From positions 620,001-684,000 of the forward strand of contig NZ_AP029028.1 in NCBI RefSeq assembly GCF_037076565.1: a DNA stretch of 64,000 bases, given 5' to 3'. The notes under the pieces are model-generated. The model saw only the letters and a program-made list of their open reading frames with translations. It ran no database searches and had not been told where the DNA came from. Positions 61,381 to 64,000 of this stretch are shown here, piece after piece. Numbering within the stretch: the first letter of the stretch is position 1; the number at the start of each line of letters is the position of its first letter. The translations under genes and the position numbers were made by a program. The stretch comes from Herbaspirillum sp. DW155. GTDB taxonomy: Bacteria > Pseudomonadota > Gammaproteobacteria > Burkholderiales > Burkholderiaceae_D.

Positions 61381-61485
61381 CACATCCATCCTTTCTGCGG
61401 TCTCCCGCCATGGGCCTGCGACAAAAAACGGGCGCGACTCTCCTGCCATTGCTGCCGGTGCTGATGCTACTGATGCTTCTGCGCC

Positions 61486-62142
61486 CTAGAATTCCACATC
61501 CAGTTCGTCGATATCCTCCGGTTCCTTCTTGGCCGCCATGATCCACTCCTGCATCTCCGGCATGGCCATGATGCGCTTGGCATAAGCGGTGCAGATGGGA
61601 TCGAGCTTGACGTCATAGGTCATGAAGCGCGTGACCACCGGCGCATACATGGCATCGGCCATGGTGCGCTGTTCGCCGAACAGGAAGGGCCCGCCGTACT
61701 TGGCCAGGCATTCCTTCCAGATGGTGGTGATGCGCACGATGTCGGCTTCCGCACGCGACCACACCTTGAAGTTGGGGAAGTGGCCCTTGAGGTTCATCGG
61801 CAGCGCCGCGCGCAGGGCCGAGAAACCCGAATGCATTTCGCCGCATACCGAGCGGCAATGCGCACGGGCAGCGAGATCGGCCGGCAGCAGCCTGGCGCCG
61901 GGGCGGATTTCGTTGAGATATTCGGCAATGGCCAGCGTATCCCATACCAGTACGTCGCCATGATGGAGGCTGGGTACCAGGATGGAGGAAGACAGCAGCA
62001 GGATCTCTGCCCGCGCCGACGGGTCGTCCGGCGGCACGATGTCTTCCTCGAAAGAGAGCCCGGCGAACCTGGCCATGAGCCAGCCGCGCAGGGACCACGA
62101 GGAGTAGTTCTTGCTGGTGATGCGCAAAGTCGTCTTAGGCAT
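61486..62142 (-). CDS. Glutathione S-transferase
   Basis: 218 residues: N-terminal thioredoxin-like domain (LRITSKNYSSWSLRGWLMARFAG, with the likely active Ser in NYSSWS; LVPSLHHGDVLVWDTLAIAEYL) and helical C-terminal domain (GPFLFGEQRTMADAMYAPVVTRF). This NYSSWS subgroup is frequent in beta- and gammaproteobacteria. Cytoplasmic detoxification or glutathione-dependent chemistry is likely; the substrate is unknown. Confidence 0.9.
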   Translation of the reverse strand: MPKTTLRITSKNYSSWSLRGWLMARFAGLSFEEDIVPPDDPSARAEILLLSSSILVPSLHHGDVLVWDTLAIAEYLNEIRPGARLLPADLAARAHCRSVCGEMHSGFSALRAALPMNLKGHFPNFKVWSRAEADIVRITTIWKECLAKYGGPFLFGEQRTMADAMYAPVVTRFMTYDVKLDPICTAYAKRIMAMPEMQEWIMAAKKEPEDIDELDVEF

Positions 62143-62485
62143 GTCAGTCCTTTATCTGTTTTGTGCAGGTTGACTTTGGGCACGCTGCCGCGTGAGCGGC
62201 GGTGTCTTGTTCATCATCTTCGTCATCATCTTGCCCGCCCTGTCTGCGCTTCAGGGAAGGCACGGACCACTGAACCGGTCCGTACGTCTTTTGCTTGCAA
62301 AGCTTGTGCCAGCTCGCGGGAAAGTGCAGGGCGCGCGCCGGGAGCCTTGCTGCCCGCTTACGAAAGCGCCACCGGCCCGCCAGAAGGCGCTCTTGCATGG
62401 CCTGACGGCCCATCAATGGCATGACAATTGCATCTTTGCCTCGGCGAGCGGACACCAATAAGAGACAACCCGAGGGCGGCGCTTC
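62143..62485. other. Divergent gap between the GST gene and phaZ
   Basis: 343 bases with no supported gene. It must hold promoters in both directions. A short CATCATCTTCGTCATCATCTT repeat-like stretch (around 62212-62233) and several TTGCA/TGCAA-type words (62296-62303, 62391-62396, 62428-62432) are visible; whether the latter are sites of a PHB regulator cannot be decided by eye. Confidence 0.35.
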
Positions 62486-63712
62486 ATGATCAACACCTAT
62501 CAGCTCTACCAGAACTACGCCGACGCCACCGATCCGCTGCGGGCCTGTGCCCGCATGATGGCGCCCGTGCTGGGCGCGACCTGGCCCGGCGTGCCGGCGC
62601 ATCCGGCCCTGCGCAAGATGGCCTCGGCCTGTGAGGTCTTTGCGCGCACCCAGCTCACCCATGTGCGCCCGCCCTTCGAGATCGGCGAGGTGGTCGATGG
62701 CGGATGCACAATTGCGGTGCATGAAGAGGAAATCAGCGCCACCCCCTTCTGTGGTCTGCTGCATTTCCGCAAGGAAACTGCGGCGGTGCAGCCCAAGATC
62801 CTGGTGGTGGCGCCCATGTCGGGGCACTTCGCCACGCTCCTGCGCGGCACCGTCAAGACGCTGCTGCGCGACCACGACGTCTACATCACCGACTGGCGCA
62901 ATGCGCGCGACGTTGCCACCGGGCATGGTCGTTTCGGCCTGGATGAATACGTTTCCCACGTCATCGATTTCCTCGCCGTGCTGGGGCCGGGCACGCATCT
63001 GCTGGCGGTGTGCCAGCCCACCGTGGCCGCGCTGACGGCCGCTTCGGTGATGGCCGAGGACGATCATCCGGCGCAGCCGCGCACCATGACCCTGATGGCC
63101 GGACCGCTCGATACCCGCGTCAATCCGACCGCCGTCAATGCCCTGGCCAAGAGCAAGCCGATCAGCTGGTTCGAGAAGAACATGATCAGCACCGTCCCGG
63201 CCCGCCACGCAGGTGCAGGGCGGCGCGTCTATCCGGGCTTCGTGCAGCTGGGCGCCTTCATGAACATGAACCTGAACCGCCACATCGACGCCTTCCGCAA
63301 GCTCTATCAGCACCTGGTCGAGGGCGAGCAGGCGCAGGCGGCGCAGATCAAGGATTTCTACGAGGAGTATTTCGCCATGGCCGACCTGCCGGCCGAGTTC
63401 TACCTGGAAACGGTGCGCACCGTCTTCCAGGAGCATGCGCTGCCGCTGGGCAGGCTGACCTACCGCGAGCGCGTGGTTAATCCGGCCGCCATCCGCCGCA
63501 CCGCGCTCTTCACCATCGAGGGCGAGAAGGACGACATCTGCGCCGTCGGCCAGACCGTGGCCGCACAGGAAATGTGCAGCAGCATCCGCCCCTACATGCG
63601 CCTGCACCATGTTCAGACGGCGGTGGGCCATTACGGCGTCTTCAATGGACGGCGCTGGGAGAACGAAATCTATCCGCGCCTGCGCGATTTCATTTCCATG
63701 CATCACCGATGA
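62486..63712 (+). CDS. phaZ: Intracellular polyhydroxybutyrate depolymerase
   Basis: 408 residues of the PhaZ intracellular depolymerase family. It has the cysteine nucleophile motif LLAVCQPTVAAL in place of a Ser lipase box, the DWRNARDVATGHGRFGLDEYV block, and a C-terminal catalytic His in AVGHYGVFNGRRW. It breaks down stored PHB granules in the cytoplasm, showing the organism makes PHB. GAGGGCGG precedes ATG 62486. Confidence 0.93.
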   Translation: MINTYQLYQNYADATDPLRACARMMAPVLGATWPGVPAHPALRKMASACEVFARTQLTHVRPPFEIGEVVDGGCTIAVHEEEISATPFCGLLHFRKETAAVQPKILVVAPMSGHFATLLRGTVKTLLRDHDVYITDWRNARDVATGHGRFGLDEYVSHVIDFLAVLGPGTHLLAVCQPTVAALTAASVMAEDDHPAQPRTMTLMAGPLDTRVNPTAVNALAKSKPISWFEKNMISTVPARHAGAGRRVYPGFVQLGAFMNMNLNRHIDAFRKLYQHLVEGEQAQAAQIKDFYEEYFAMADLPAEFYLETVRTVFQEHALPLGRLTYRERVVNPAAIRRTALFTIEGEKDDICAVGQTVAAQEMCSSIRPYMRLHHVQTAVGHYGVFNGRRWENEIYPRLRDFISMHHR

Positions 63713-63740
63713 CCTCAGGGCGTGCTGCCGAGGGAGGTGT

Positions 63741-63777
63741 AAAAACTTAGTTTTCCGGATCGCAAGATTAAGTTTTT
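63741..63777 (+). other. AT-rich dyad after phaZ, like that at 57.1 kb
   Basis: AAAAACTTA (63741-63749) and TAAGTTTTT (63769-63777) are perfect complements, and the CTTAG and TTAAG cores are 22 bp apart as at 57131-57187, with 13 identical bases (AAAACTTAGTTTT) shared. It lies 28 bases beyond the phaZ stop and 190 bases before the next gene, so it may be an AU-rich terminator or an operator. The remaining bases to 63966 show only a ribosome-binding site (AAAGGAA). Confidence 0.45.
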
Positions 63778-63966
63778 CAGTCCCCGGCCCTAACACTCTG
63801 GCTTACACTCACAACGAGGTGCCTTCCATCAAGAATGTCATCAGGAAAGTCAGTCCGGAAGTAATCAGGCGGTAAGAAAAACAAGGTATGCAGTAGCTTT
63901 TCCCTGCATGTCGCCAACAACAACCAAGCCCCGCGCTTGACCATTTGCTTGTCGTAAAGGAATTCC

Positions 63967-64000
63967 ATGTCGATCCACGTGGCCCTGAACCATGTCACCT
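63967..64000 (+). CDS. Start of a probable transglutaminase-family protein (partial)
   Basis: ATG 63967 follows AAAGGAATTCC and opens a frame MSIHVALNHVT that runs off the window. This N-terminus is typical of the large transglutaminase-like/DUF2126 proteins whose first domain begins with the same HVALNHVT pattern, and which are encoded with alpha-E and ATP-grasp genes. Only eleven codons are visible, so the call rests on this short match and on the neighbourhood. Confidence 0.55.
   Translation, partial: MSIHVALNHVT

Noticed and set aside
63777..63998. Minus-strand frame of 73 codons at the right edge
   Set aside because: No ribosome-binding site, no recognisable domain, and it overlaps the start of the plus-strand transglutaminase-like gene.

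Overview
The window is high-GC proteobacterial chromosome, read here as a betaproteobacterium of the Oxalobacteraceae, most like Herbaspirillum. The basis is gene order (leuS-lptE-holA-proA; bamE-dapB divergent from fur; hrcA, nadK, recN, hemH, grpE-dnaK-dnaJ, panB; hda-pcnB-folK; perM-like divergent from purM), together with an intracellular PHB depolymerase and a large chemosensory cluster. This is inference from family knowledge; no database search was run.

Layout. 0-2.4 kb: the end of an alcohol dehydrogenase gene, then a two-gene unit that looks like the folate-independent methionine synthase MesD and its partner MesX. 2.5-9 kb: an ammonium transporter gene with a near-consensus sigma-54 promoter and NtrC-type site, a Tat-exported PhoD-type phosphatase, a Spy/CpxP-like protein with a Gly/Met-rich tail, and a LysR/extradiol dioxygenase/DoxX group. 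9-17 kb: housekeeping genes on the minus strand (rlmL-like, kappa-GST-like isomerase, hemJ, proA, holA, lptE, leuS), with a strong terminator hairpin in the leuS leader. 17.6-23.5 kb: a LacI-regulated ABC importer co-transcribed with a GpdQ/CpdA-like phosphodiesterase. 23.5-39.2 kb: barstar-like gene with exbBD, dapB, bamE, fur, hrcA, nadK, recN, hemH, a previously uncalled 34-residue membrane protein, grpE-dnaK-dnaJ, panB and a deoxynucleoside kinase.

39.6-49.6 kb: a nine-gene plus-strand chemosensory operon (membrane-anchored CheZ-like protein, CheY, STAS protein, CheA, MCP, CheW, CheR, CheB, receiver-EAL phosphodiesterase). It lies inside what looks like an ancestral minus-strand operon, separating hda-HAD-pcnB-folK from the kinase gene and panB. 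Its likely outputs are CheY signalling and c-di-GMP breakdown.

53-64 kb: a PerM-type membrane protein, purM, and an IS1182-type insertion sequence that duplicated the 25-bp purM terminator hairpin on insertion. Then follows an Anbu-type proteasome homologue with alpha-E and circularly permuted ATP-grasp genes. The first codons of what looks like their transglutaminase partner start at the right edge. In between lie a cupin, a glutathione S-transferase and phaZ. The Anbu/ATP-grasp/alpha-E/transglutaminase set is the best candidate for an incompletely understood system; the MesX/MesD pair and the inserted chemosensory block are next.
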